A stretch of DNA of 64,000 nucleotides, from assembly GCF_001949145.1 (NCBI RefSeq), contig NW_019091362.1, forward strand, positions 1,419,259-1,483,258, in the 5' to 3' direction. The DNA comes from Acanthaster planci (Eukaryota; Echinodermata; Asteroidea; Valvatida; Acanthasteridae). Made by a program: the position numbers and the translations under genes. Under the pieces are notes generated by a model. It was given only the letters and a program-made list of their open reading frames with translations, was not told the DNA's origin and ran no database searches. This document shows, piece by piece, positions 1 through 13,900 of the stretch. Every line of letters starts with the position of its first letter. The first letter of the stretch is position 1.

Positions 1-434
1 TGAATAGAGCCCAGATTGTGCGGTGTTATACAACTGTCTTTTGTTCACGAACCTGGCTCAGTGCACTGCTGGCCTCTTTTCAATAGGGGCCAGATAAGCA
101 TGCAGCGGTGCTGTGTGGCTCGTCGCTGCGGTGGTGGAGCGCTTTTGTCCCCGGTGGTAATCCGCTTGCTCTCAATGCCCCAAACCCTGGTATACAGTTT
201 CAAAACAAGGCTGGATTATCACCACTTTTGAGAGTGAAAAATGCCTGTAATGCCCAGCAGCCTGGTCTTTTGTTCAGAGTACTGTCTTTTGTTACAGGGC
301 CCAGTTTCCTTTGTCCGAGTTCGGAGACCCCGGCCACGCATATAAACCATACGGCTCCGAGTTCGGAGACCCCGGCCACGCATATAAACCATACGGCTCC
401 GATTTCGGAGTCCCCGGCTGGTAGTTGGTAAGCC
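1..434. repeat. TTAA-element family A, partial copy
   Basis: Shares ordered blocks with 10226-10660 and 22671-23172 (AGAGCCCAGA, GTGGTAATC, CCCAGCAGC, GCATATAAACC). It is cut by the window edge. Near its right end a 42-bp unit (starting CCGAGTTCGG) is present twice, at 315-356 and 357-398. Confidence 0.7.
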
Positions 435-1842
435 ACACCCCATTAAAAGAACCTGCCAAAAGTGCGTAGTGGGGGAGGGGGTGAGGCCCAGTCAAAAAAG
501 TTACAGGGCCACTCCTGCCCCCTCCGGCTTCCACGACCAATGCTCATGAAGAGGGACAAAGACCTCAGGAACTATACTTCAGACTACACTCAAAACGCGA
601 TGGTCCTAGGTTAGCTTGAACAGTGATGCCATGACACACAAGTCTGGTAACATTTCCTTTTGGCCAACTATTGAGGCAGCATATAAAAAGGCATTATTTG
701 ATTTACATTTGTCTTTTTTCAACTTATTTCTAAGGTCAGAAATTAAAAATGCAGCCATACAAGTGCCAACACCTTTTCTGGTTGGGTTTTCCATGCATCT
801 GTGCACAAACACGGATACACGGACAGATGAAGCACTTGTTTTATTTTGGTACTTTGACCTTTTTTTTTCAAAATTTTGAATGGGTGTATTATTAGCTGAC
901 CACTGAAACAAAACACAGCAATGCAATGCCAAAAAGGACAAACCTTCATTAAAATTTGATCTAGTAATTGGAGGCATTAAGCTATTGTGGTAGCGGTCAT
1001 GACAGCTAGCTTAAGCTTTTTAAAGCATCAATACTTTAACGCAAAGCTGCTTTTCGGTGCAAACAATAGCTACTAACAAAGTTTTAATTATTCAACTGAA
1101 CCTTCTGTTGTCATCGAAATACACAAAGAGAAACAACTGTTTGACTGTGTACGGAAATATTTGTTTATCAGTCCTCTGATGCAACTTTTATGCTTGGTTG
1201 AGAGTTCCCTCGAGTCTGAGGATTTTTAACCGATATATTTCTATGGATTTGCGGAAATGTAACAGAATACATAGTAATCTCTGAATACATTTTACTTGTT
1301 TCAATAACAACGGTAATTTTTGTGTTTAAGTCACTTACGTTGAGTGTATGTCTGAGTGTCACAGGTCACGACTCACTATTATGTGGAATATCAGTTATTC
1401 CCTCTACTGAGCAGATAGATGTGTTGGCTTCCAGACACCAACAAATTGCAGCGCAATAATTGTCAATGCTAGCGTGCTCAACGCAGAACTGTCGTGTATC
1501 GGGGGGGGCCATCTGCTCCCTGAGGCATGTAAACAATTTCTTTTTATTTTGTTCTGAGGAGTTTAAGGCACCCAGCACTTTAGGGAAAAACAATTTTAGG
1601 CAAAGCCAATGGCAGCAGCTCTTGAGGCAGAGAGAAAAGATCATGGATGGACAACAGGTCAAAATGGAGGAAAGTGTCACCAAAGCTCTGTCAGAATATG
1701 GCACGTGATCATGCTAATGATGACTGCCAAAATTCCCCTCCCTCCCACCGACACAAGACCTACCTACACCACTGCACTGACCTATAAAAGTGCCATTCTC
1801 TGTTAAATTCCTGACACAGTTCCCATATTTCAAAATGCATAC
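1..1842. other. DNA2 intron sequence running off the left edge
   Basis: Holds a repeat copy (1-434) and otherwise unremarkable AT-rich sequence. I looked for the remaining DNA2 helicase motifs (GRDKS, RRLNVAITRAK) on the minus strand and did not find them. Confidence 0.6.
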
Positions 1843-1929
1843 CTTGTCAGTGTTGAGGAAGCATACAGTGGTTGCTGGCTGGAGAGCTTTCAGTGTCCAT
1901 GAATTGTCACCGGACCCTGCTAAGAGTTC
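1843..1929 (-). CDS. DNA2: DNA2 exon 26, last one in window (residues 1678-1706)
   Basis: [20 protein letters not shown] aligns with human [20 protein letters not shown]. Ends at donor GTATGC, so the gene continues to the left. No exon for motifs V or VI was found in 1-1842. Confidence 0.93.
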
Positions 1930-4900
1930 CTGCATTAAGAATTTTAAATCATTTTCACTTTCAACACTCAGTTAATAACGTCATCCAAAAAGTACTTTTC
2001 ATTTTTAAGGCTTCATAAAAGAGAAAAAAAGGACCGTATGCTGAATACAAATTCTTTTCCCCTTCCTCCAGTCTCAAATCTGCATTCAGAACTACGGTCA
2101 GTCTTTTTAGTTCAACATCGGCCATTATATTAATGACTAACTTAATAATTCAAATGAATACATCGCAAGGGATAGAAAGTATCTTTACCGATTTGACAGA
2201 ATCCCATTTGGGTAGACGCAGTGTTGCCATGGAAACCTTTTCATTTCCACACTGAAGCCTGTCTTCATACACCAGCGCATTACTCAACATCATGATGTCA
2301 GAGTTCATTCGGTATTGGAGACTCAACTGGACTGTGGCCAATGGGTGGGACTCGTGTTTGACACCGAGTCGTTGGAAAAGGCTCTCGTCCATTCCTAGCT
2401 GCCTGCAGAAAAGAAACAGAACAACTGAACAAAACTCATTCTTTTCTATACAAATTTTTCTGGTCAGAAGAACGACTCCCAAACAAGCGAGGGTCTGTAA
2501 AATTTTAACATTCAACTGTTGTAGTCAAATTTCTTCATGAGTGTATGACAAAAAGCACGCATTTAAGCTAGTTGTCATGACAACTGTGAACTGTGCACAA
2601 AATACCAGAAATTGCCAGTTTGAACAAATGATTTAAGGAATATTTTTAGAATGAAATTCTGTCGTAAGCCACAGAAGTGTAGAAGTATCAGAACCAACAA
2701 AAATGTTTTGGAAGTTCTACCTCATCACAGCAAGTTCTTACCTTGCCACAGCAAATTATTATCTCTTGGGTATCTATCTTACCACCACGAGTTAGCATCT
2801 TGCTTCAAGGAGATAGCTCACCACAATAAGATATTAACTCACAGTTCGATATTAACTCCGCAATAAGACAGCACTTAAAGTTCTTGGTCATGGCTCATCT
2901 ACACTTCCATAGTTAGCATTCTGAAAACTAGTCCATCACAATTCATTTTGAGAGAGTTGTGAAATTTTTCATATTCTCTACAAATGAATTTGACTCATTC
3001 TTCCATTCCATATTTAGATGTAAAGAAATGGACAAAAATTTAAAACAACGAAATAAAAGTGTGATTTCCATTTATAAATTGAATTATCGTTTATTCTAAT
3101 ATCCTTCTACACCTCTGCACAAAACACGCAGCCCAACACTTGGGAGAATTTTACCTTGCAACACCACTTTGAACAAGCGGAGGAAGCTGCTTGTGGTCAC
3201 CAACTAAGACAAAGCGCCGGGCATGGAAGAGCGGCCCAAGGCACACCAGTTGGCTGATCTGGGAAGCCTCATCGACAATACAGACGTCGAACATGCGGTG
3301 GGTCAGGAGGGCGTGCTTGGCACCGAGGCAAGTTGTAGCAACAATAAGCTTTGATGAAAAGTGGAAGGAAAACTGCAGAGTTGAGAGTTAGTCACAAGTC
3401 AAATCAAGTCAGTCACGGGTCAATCAGTCCTAAATAAATCCTAAAAAGCTATTTAAATGGACTGTGACAGAGGGGTGCCTTTGACAATGCTCATATCTTC
3501 AGGTCAGTCACGGGTCAATCAGTCCTAAATAAATCCTAAAAAGCTATTTAAATGGACTGTGACAGAGGGGTGCCTTTGACAATGCTCATATCTTCAGTTC
3601 AGACCCGATTTATAAACTGACTTGCAAATTTACTTGTGGCATGACTTGTGATTGGCCAGTGACTGACTCAGTTCCAATTTTGTAAAACTCAGAATATAAG
3701 TTGCAAGGAGTTGCAGAGCAATGTCAAATTTATACATTACAGTTTGGTTTTACTGGGTTGATTAGCGACAGGCGTACCCATATTATCTACTAAACATAAG
3801 ATTTGCAAAGTGCAGAAAATACATGGTTTGGTATGAGTAGGCTACCAACAAAAGTACCATACAAATATTACATAAGACTGGTTCACTTTTTGTTTTTTTG
3901 CCGGGTAAATAAATCTGTCAAGCAAGGTTTGCCGTTTACCATCTCCATGAAATTAGCCAAAGGGTAACATTACCTGCAGAGCAGGTAAACCAGACAATGT
4001 GAGGTGGAATTCCAGTGAAGTTACTTTTATCCAGCGAAGTTATTTTTACAAAGTGGACGAGCGACCATTCTGAACCAACAATTACAACTCTCAGGATATG
4101 AAACAAATGCTGCTTGTAAAAAAACTCACTCAGAGGTGATTCTGACTCAGTGAACGACGATGTCTTCTGTTCTGTGGTAGATGGCATGGATAATTCTCAC
4201 CTTTGTTTCGAAGAGCGAAGCCAGCTGCTGGACACTCCTAGCTCCACTCAGCAATTCTTTCTCAGAGTATGCAGCTAGTTCAGGGTGAATGCGATGCACT
4301 TCTCCTAGTCTCAGAGGAGACAAGCCAAACTAAAGAGAGGGAAAACGGTCAGGAAAGACACTCCCGATTTCAGTATTTGAATCAAGTATGTGAAATGCGG
4401 ACAAGACAATTGGTACTATGTGGGAGCCAGTCTGTCTTCTTTAATAATTTGTACAAAATGTGACCACATGCAATGATCCAATTCACTTATTTTGCAATAG
4501 GTTTTACTTTATTGCAAAGGGGGAACTGAGTCCTGTGTTTGATATTTCACTTATTTTGACATCCTGATGCAAATGAACACTGCACGGATTCCAAATGTTT
4601 AGGGCTGATTCCAACAGATTTCATCGTGCTAAATTCTCTTTATATTAAGGCCTTTAACATCAGAAGTGCTGGTGGTGACTTGTGACTCTTTTTTTTAGGC
4701 TGGGACAAAAATGGTTGTACTGCAAGCATGGCAAAGCGATACTCCACCAAGCACAGCCTCAAACAATTTTGTCAAATGAATGTTAACGAGTTAAGGTCAC
4801 CCAGGTTTGCAACAAGCAGAGAAGGCTAAAATGGAAGTGAATAAATTGGCCTACCTTGGTTAACTTGAGGAGAATGTTGTCGACAGCGGAGTGTGTGTAG

Positions 4901-7900
4901 CTTGTCAGTAGTACAGAGAGATTGCAAGCATACAAGATGCGAACCAGGGCCACAATGGTTGTTGTCTTGCCTTCAAGCAAAGTTCAACAAACTCAGCTGA
5001 AACATTTGTCAACTGTCCAGCATGGGAAGTTTAAAATTCTACTAACTGTCTGACGTAAGGGGAATTAAACACAAACGTTTTTCTCATCTCACAGTAGTCA
5101 ATGGTTCTGAAGTAAAAAGTAACTGCCTGTGCATAAAAAAGAATGTTTTCTGTAAATTCCTAATGAAGGCTGCAAATTTACTCAAGTGTTGTGAAGAAAT
5201 AGTCCATAAAATGTATGCATAACATCCCAAGTCAACACAAAAAGAAATACCGAAATGACCAAAAAACTAACAAACCAGAAGGGGTAATACAGTTCATTTT
5301 GAATTTATTTCTAGTCAAACACCGGAAAAAAGAAGAAAAAGAAATAATTAACAATGTCAAAAGCTCCAGCAACACCTTTAGCTGCAATCTTCAAATCCAA
5401 TTTCAATTGATTTTAATTAAATCATAACCAAACTGATCCCAAATTTCTACCTGTGCCTGGCATGCCAATGATCAATGTATAATCGTGGCTCTTCAATACT
5501 GAATTGATGGCTGTCTGTTGATCTGTATTCAACGAGCTTAAGATTTCAGCCACTAAAATAAACAAAATAAAATGCCAATGTGACAACTGGAAGACAAAAC
5601 ATGAAGAATTATTTGCCTGTAGATTGCTCTGTTGGTGACATTCCTTCATAAAAGAAGTGACACTAGAGTTGAATCAGTTTAAAAAAGATTCATCAGGCCT
5701 TGATATTTTTCCCTTCAAAACTCCAAAGTTTATTTCTTCCCTAGGAGTAAAAACATTGCCAATAATATTCTGTCAGCTACTGTCGAATGGTATTTTTGGT
5801 CGAGACATTTTTTCTGAATTCAAATTCTCTGAAGTGTCGGATGTAATGAAAAGAATCCAGTGGACAAACAAAAATACTGTTGATTTTGAATAAGAGAAAT
5901 ATGAAGGTTTGGACGCAGGCATGCAAAATGTTCCAATATTTGCAAAAGAATTTGTACTTAAAGTTGAGTCCAAGACCTTTCACAAATATCGGGACATTTT
6001 TCAGCACTCTTTTTGTACTGATATCTAGATAACTCCTCATAATCGAGAACCCAAGTATCAAGTCCGTACACTGTGTAGTGTCTAACAATCCATGCTTGGT
6101 GAATTTTATGGATAAAAGAAAAGAACTTGGCTAGAAGATGCACGTAGGACCACTTAGGGTGAGAAACTAGGCTTGTGAGTGAGTGAGTGAGTGAGTGATG
6201 AATGAATGGCAGTGATTTTTTTTGGTTGTTTTGTATAAACTTGGAATTTGTATGCTTTACACAGGTGAAATTTTATCAACTGTATAAATCTAGGCCATCT
6301 TTCCATGTCACTTTACCTTTAGCCTTGGCGGAGTCAGGAATCTGTGGTTGACTGTCAAACCCAGGTTCACTTAGTTCCACTATGAGCTTACGAAGTCGGA
6401 AACTAAAACAGTATTCCAAGAAACATTTTCAAGTCTTTCTGTTAATATTTTCTCAGTCCACTCAACAAACCATGAGAGAGCTCAACTAAAGACCCCCAGT
6501 GGCACATATTTCTCATCTTCCAAGTATACAGCAAAGGACTAAAATCTTCTCATATTTTACCTGCTTTTACCTTTAAGTAACATTCTGCCTTCCTGTTTGC
6601 AACCTATCTCTGCTCATCCCTTTTCAATAAAGATAAAGAATGTTCCAAGCAAAGTGCTTTGATGCAAACACTGTTTCTTATCTCCAGGCCGAGAGGCAGT
6701 CACAACAAATGTAGAGGCACGATGCCCACGTGAGACGCCCACGCGAGGCGCAAACCTAATACAGTTGGTGTGATGTGTCCTCTGGGTGCTTTGCTGACCA
6801 TATCATCCAGATACAGAACACATAATATTTTAGCTGGTAACCAGTTTCTGCTGAGCAAATCTTGTTTTACCTAGCAGGTTTCACTGTTTAGCATTGGCCC
6901 CAAAACTTAAATATTCCAGATTATGACACACACTTTTGGATTTGACGTCTCAAATGGCGTTGGCAGCGTGAATGATTATGTGGATTACGTCTTTTGTTAC
7001 AACTTACGCATTTTCATCATTGCGCATCAGTTGGGCTAAATTGACCAGACTGGATGCCATGGTGTTGTAAGCATCGTCTTTATCCAGGCGAAAGGCCTGG
7101 CTGCCTCTCCCGTTGGACTGTAAAGGTCTGAGAAAAAAATATTGGATAACTTTGTCTCGTCAATTCCCAACAAAAATGATGTTTCACCTTCTTTTGCAAA
7201 CACAAATGAGCAATAATAAATTCAAGAATCCTCTGATGATGTCGTCGCTCAGGTTACAAAATTCTCTTTGCTGATATGCTTTCACAGAATGTGGGTTGTG
7301 TGGGAAAACCGATTTAAAATTGGCACCATCGTATAGATTTCATATCTGGATGACAAACCCAATGTAACTGCTGAAGGACGCTGTAATTATGCTATGAAAC
7401 TGCTCACCGTTTACATGATTAGTGTATTCAACTATGACTTAACCTGGCAGTTTTCAGTCCTCTCATTTCCATAGAATTTTACACACAACCTTGGGGGTTA
7501 CAGTTATGCAAGATGGCACTCCATTATTTTTGCTAGTTGAGAGTAAAGTGTTTAAGACATTGCAAAACTCTGGAATTTTTTTCAGTCCTACATTGGAGTT
7601 ACTGGCAACAGATGCTTGGGTTTGGGGTCTACAAGCAATTACAACTTCAAGTATGAAAACGACGATTGCTGACGACAAAAACTGATGTTTTACCTTTCTG
7701 ATTTGATTTTCACTTCTGTAGATGTGATGCTCTCTACAAACCCTGTGCAAGTCGCTACTTGCCTGGTTCCCTCTACGGAAACCACCACACGATCTCCAGT
7801 GGAAACGTCAAACTCTAATATGGATTTGCTAGGGGGATGCACAATTCTGGAGGAATTAATGAAAACTTGGCAATGTACCAACTTTCAAAGAAGTTCTCAT

Positions 7901-10900
7901 CTTACAGAGAAATGATGACAGCAAGATATTGTAAAGACAAGTAAAATTTAACAGAAAAGAGCTGATACACTTTACATTACCAAGTCCACCAAAAATATAT
8001 TCATGAGATTAGTTCAAGGTTGAAATCATAGGAATAAGGAATCAAGACCAGTCAAAAGAATCCAACAAAATCCAAAACAGTTCTAACCATTTTAAAAAAT
8101 GGATGTTCATGTAGCTAGCTTCACAATTTTGCTATCAAAGGGTGCTGTTGGCTTCAGCAAACTTGGTGCCTAAAACTGCCCCGAGAGAGTCAAAAACCCC
8201 TCTTCTTAAATCACAGGAACATTAGAAGATATTATCAGCAGTGGTGTCTTACCCAAGATGATTGGTTGATCGTTTGAAGGTAAGATGGTAGGTGTCTTGC
8301 GTTTTGTTGTGTCTACATCCAGCCAACAGTAAACCACTCAGACACTGGCCCCTGCTGCTCAGCTCTCTGGGCAACAAATAAATAAAGGTCAAAAATTGCT
8401 CCGAAATTCAGCTTGGTATGCCATTATAAGACAAATGCAGTCATTGTATGCATGCATTGGAACAGCTAGTGAGGCTGGTTAATATTCCTCTTTAAACTGA
8501 CCTAAAACCTGTCTTCTGTCATATGGTAGTTTACTAGTGGCTCATCAATCGTGTGGCAAGTACTCTCTATGAGGGTTAGTTCATATTTCACTAAAAGCAA
8601 AAACCGCAGCAACTGTGGCACTGCAGCTTACTTAAATCTGTCCACAGTTCTTATTTGTATCTGATCTTTTTGTGAATCAGTAAGTGGAATGCTCTTTTCC
8701 GTCTTGTTCAGGGGTAACCTTTGCATACCAAGGTATAATACCAATCATTCAAGCAAAGTGTCCAACCCTAAAAGTGGGCCTCGCTATTTCTGCAGATATA
8801 TGCCACTAACACTGTCATAAAAAAATCACCCTTTATTCTATGAATTGTCTCTTTGTCTTATATTCCCCTTCACTAGAACCTCATCAATAGCTTTCATCAT
8901 GTTACAATTATCTTTGCAAAGAGGGACAGTGTTTTGTTTACCTTTCCTGGGCCGTCGTTGACCAGATCTGATTGGTTAAGTTCTTCTTTTCACTTGCCAT
9001 ACCCTCCAGGGTGCATAGCAAATACCAGTGACTGAAGTACTCAACATGGGCTGGGCACAGGTGGCTAAGCTGGTCCCTAAAGAACTGGTGCCCAGCTTCA
9101 CTCAACTGGTGACCAACACCCATCTCATTGTCCATTCTGTCAAAGCGGTATGAAAATAAAAATGGCATGAAGTAGGCACTGACTTCAAGACTGGTGAACG
9201 GAAGCAAAGTTAACTTCAAAGTTACCCAGTCTTTGCTACTTTTTCCAGTTTTATACAAAGAATGAATGGCTTTTGAATGAAACTGTCATTGGATGAGTTC
9301 AACATTTTCTGAAATCACACAATCCAAAACCTAAATCCACTCAAATGAACAATCAGGCAATTTCTTTGACCAGAATCTCATAACTACCACAACATTTTCG
9401 TGACAAGCAAAGCAAAGCCAGATTTCTTTTCATAAATTTGAAGGAAAAAACAAAAAAGATATACACTGAGACATCCTCCGAATTACTGCAGTACGACCCA
9501 CATCATGGATTTGCAGTGATGAACTTGTGAGAGACTTGAGATGAAAAAACAAAGACATTTGAACTCAACAATTTCCTACCTCTGTAGCAATGCACAGCTG
9601 ACCAGCTGCGGGCAATGGCCACAGGTGAAGTCATCCTCGATTGGGGCTGGTAACCACGGCAACATCCACTTTCCATCATTAGCCAGCTTGGCACGCAGGC
9701 TGATGTAGTATGCAAGCTGGTTTCTTAAGTGTATGAGTTCTGGTGACAAAAACCAGGCACGGAAACAGTTGAGTCACACCTTTAATTTCTTAGGTTCTTG
9801 GTGTTTTGTAATTATTCTGAACCTTCTTCTCAGGGATTCTGGCATTCCAATACCCCAACTGCTCTTACGCAAGAGATCAAGTCAATATAATCTGTTACTG
9901 ACCTCTTTTGTCCATGTGATTAGCAGGGACAGCCAACATGGCTCCTGTCTTCAAATACAGCAACAGACCCAAGTCACTGGCTGGGCCGTCCAGAACGTCA
10001 TCCAGCATTAAACTGTATAACACTAACTGAAAAGGAAAGGAAAAAGAAGATAGTGAGATTGGCAAAGTGTGAAGCAATGGCCCCCCAAAAGTTATCAGAA
10101 AACCTAAGAGTTTGTTCAATCTTATAAACAACTGCTCTTTCAAAATTCAAAAAACTTTCCATCAATCAGTTTTCATTCCACTAAAACTTTAACTTTCACC
10201 ACAGAATTATTCAAGTTCATATTAACCACTTCATGCCGGGGCATTTTTCAATGTTGATGATGCTGGGCCGGCATTTTTTTTCCGTTTTCAAAATCCTTCA
10301 AAAATTCATCATTCCATTTAACGGTTGTTTATAGCCGCACGAAGTAGTCTTTAGGCACTACTCTAAGTCGACAGGTGACCTTCATTGACGCCTGAGTATT
10401 TCAGCCAGGCCTGNNNNNNNNNNNNNNNNNNNNNNNNNNNNNNNNNNNNNNNNNNNNNNNNNNNNNNNNNNNNNNNNNNNNNNNNNNNNNNNNNNNNNNN
10501 NNNNNNNNNNNNNNNNNNNNNNNNNNNNNNNNNNNNNNNNNNNNNNNNNNNNNNNNNNNNNNNNNNNNNNNNNNNNNNNNNNNNNNNNNNNNNNNNNNNN
10601 NNNNNNNNNCACGCATATAAACCATACGTCTCCGATTCCGGAGTCCCTGGCAGGAAGTGGTTAATAGGCAATCAAAGCAAGTTAATTTTGTTTGGACGTC
10701 TCATCCAAAACAAATTCCATTCACTTCACTATCTGATAATTACACTTCATGTTAAATATACAACAAGCAGCAGATTCCCAAACTCCTCCTACCTGACTCC
10801 TGTGCTCGATGGAGTTGGTCTGTCGTCCAGTTTTCAGCTCAAGGGGGACAGTCATCTGAGTCTTCCTGCCTTGCAGATTCCGTTGATGAATCTTGACACA

Positions 10901-13900
10901 AAATAATCAGCAATTACTTGGGTACTGACAAGAATTCATTCAGTGAGAGGACATCAATGTGAGAATAAATCGTCTGAGTCTCAAAGCTTTCCTCTCTTGT
11001 ATGAAATCCAACATTTTAATCAAGTGCCAAGTCACAAAGAAATAAAGAAGGTAACAAAATGTACAAAGAGTGTTAAAAAAAGAGATTGCAACACGTAAAA
11101 AGGATTTGTAATTACATAATCAAAAGTGAATTTGGCGATGTTTGGCTGACATAAAAGTTTTGATTTGTTATTTTGGCAATAGTCAACCACGCAACCGTCA
11201 AATGTCAAAATGAAGCTCCTCCATGTTTCATCTCTGGAAAAGATTTCTAGGATTCAGTCTGAATCTTGGAAGTAACTTACCTTGACTTCTACTGTCAAAT
11301 CCACCTTGCCTTTTGTCCCCCACCTGGGAGACCAGACTGTTTCTTCAATGTCCTTCACCCCAGAAATACAGACATTATATTTCTCACTGTGGTTCTGTCC
11401 AGGCCTACGAGATTGGGGAATAATGAACATTGTTTGACATTACAAAAATGTGAAATTAAAAAAAAATCAGTGGAAGAGCAGCGCAGTAAAGTAAAACATT
11501 GCCTTGGAAATCAAAACGCTGAACGAAAGGGAGAAGGAAATATATTAAAAACAATTAAAATGAACAGAATTCAACAGAAATAGTGGCAGCCAATGCATAA
11601 TGATGCAAACAGAAGGAAACGGTGATGATATATACATCGATGTAAAGTTGAAAGCTTGTGCAAACAACTGACATATCCCAGACACAAAGTCACAGTAATG
11701 CCATTGACAACATGCTGAATCTGTTTGCAGGAAAACACCACCAGTTAAGTTTCCACAGTCTATAGGAGGTGATAGAAAATGTTGTTTATAATGGATGAAT
11801 TTGTAACTTAAGTCTCACAGATTTGAAAATTAAGCAAAAAAAGAAAGATGCTGCATACAGCAGACTCTAACGGTTGTAATACCTTAAGGTCTCCTATTCA
11901 TGACTTCAACCAGATCGGGAAAAAAATGTGCACTACTCAAAAAAGTTAAGGACCACTTTTTAGTTTGTGTATACTTTTTATGTGAGATATTTTACTGCTG
12001 AAAATGTGCATTTGATGTTTTGAAACATTTTTTAATCTTTTATTTTAATGAGAACACCATGTTGACAAACAAAAAAAAAAGAAAAAAAAAAGTAGACCCC
12101 ACTCATTGCTTGGAAACAAATTACAAATTAAGGAAAAAGTGGTGCTTAACTTTTTTGGGGTAGTATATCAATGGTGTTGTGGGGTTCAATGGCGTGAGTA
12201 AAGTTCAATCTTACTAACTCACATTTTGACATCTACTGTGGCACTCTGCTTTGGATTTGGTTGCAGATATCTGTCTGCCCATTGCTTCATAGGTCCAACA
12301 TATTCTTGAGCGTCATCAAGAACATCTTGCTCAGTCATACCAACAGCATACCTAGCTCCGAAGAAATTAGAAAGAGACCAAAGCGTAATGCTAGGTTGAA
12401 ATTGAAGTGCCACAAATATTGGGTGTAACTTATTCTTTACTTCTTACATCAGCCTCTGCAAAATGCATGGTTTTGCTGCACACTAATCACTTATATCTAG
12501 TTTATTCTAAATATCGGGCAAATTGATAACACTGTGAGATATATTCTCTGATACAAGACAATGAAGGTTAGAACAGGGCTTATCTGGCGTAACAAAAACG
12601 GAAAAAAATTCACAACTTAAATCGGACTAATTAAAAAGCAACATTTTCAGTCCGACCACCAGGTGTCTTTTTTCGACTACTCACATGTCTTTGAGGTAGG
12701 GCAACTGGTGCGAGACTCTGTCAACAATCTTCAGAAGACTTTCTGCAGCAAAATTCTTCCCTTCTATCGCCTGAAATCGTAATCAAAAAAATAAAAATCA
12801 CTGAATGCTTTAATGGCCAAATGTCAAGAACAGATTGCGGATGACTCTTCCCTGTGAGTCTAGCGTGTGGTACATTTAAAAAGTTACCCCGCCAAAATAC
12901 ATCTTTAGAAATCGTTTGTGGAAATTGCTTTGTGAAAATTTGAAATTAAGAAGTCATGAAGCATGGTTTTATAACTTTGTATCTCACATTTTTTCTTTTA
13001 TGTATTTCTGTTAAATTAACAAACGAAAGAACCTTTTCAATAGGTTTGAAAGTCTTCTATTTTTATTTGCAAAGATTCATATTTCACTTCCCAAAACTGC
13101 ATTGAGATCTAGGAATGACAGGATAAGTTGGTAATATTCTTTCTATTTGCTTACAGAGACATGTTATGCATTATAGTTTGAACAAAGTCAAGAAATAAGT
13201 TACCTTATCGAAAACATCATGGAGTATGGTACCTAGGAGCATGGGTTTACTTGCTTTGTCCATTCCCTAAAAAGAAAGGTTGGTGTTCATTTATTGGTGA
13301 AGAGAAATGACAGCTTCCATTGATGTCGCTAAAATGAAATGGACTAGAACTCAAGCCAAGAATTAATTGGGCAATTGTCAATGTCAAATTGTAATCAATG
13401 AGTGATGATTAAGTCACAGCTTAAAAAGTGGAGCTTTAAAAAAGGACCAAATTTGTAAAATGCCATTTAAATTTGTTTAATTCAGATCACCACATAGAGC
13501 GATTCCTGTCCAACATGAAGCTAAAACATTTTGTTCTCAAAATGAAATTTGATTCTATTCATGTCCATTTTAGATAGAGATATACTCACTTTAAACTTTT
13601 CACTCAGCACTGACCTGGGACAAAAATACCAAAAATACCACTCATTCGGATGAGTACTAACGGAAAAAATGCAAATGAAATTACAATATGAAGATTCCAA
13701 TGAAGGCTTCGTAGACTGTTCACACAAAAACTTACAAACTAATCCGCGACAACATCACTGAGATGACACCACAGTGTTACAAGTCTCACGCTTTCTCAAA
13801 CTTGAGGTGGAAATTGATGTTGGCTTTTTCAAAACACAAATGTGCACAAGGTGGTGCCACGACAATAATGGATTCTGATTGTTGTCACTGGGTTAGTCAA

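Noticed and set aside
606-977. Minus-strand frame of 123 codons as a DNA2 3' exon
   Set aside because: No helicase motif V or VI and no similarity to the DNA2 C-terminus.
10363-10906. Open frames crossing the N run
   Set aside because: They exist only because N codons contain no stops.
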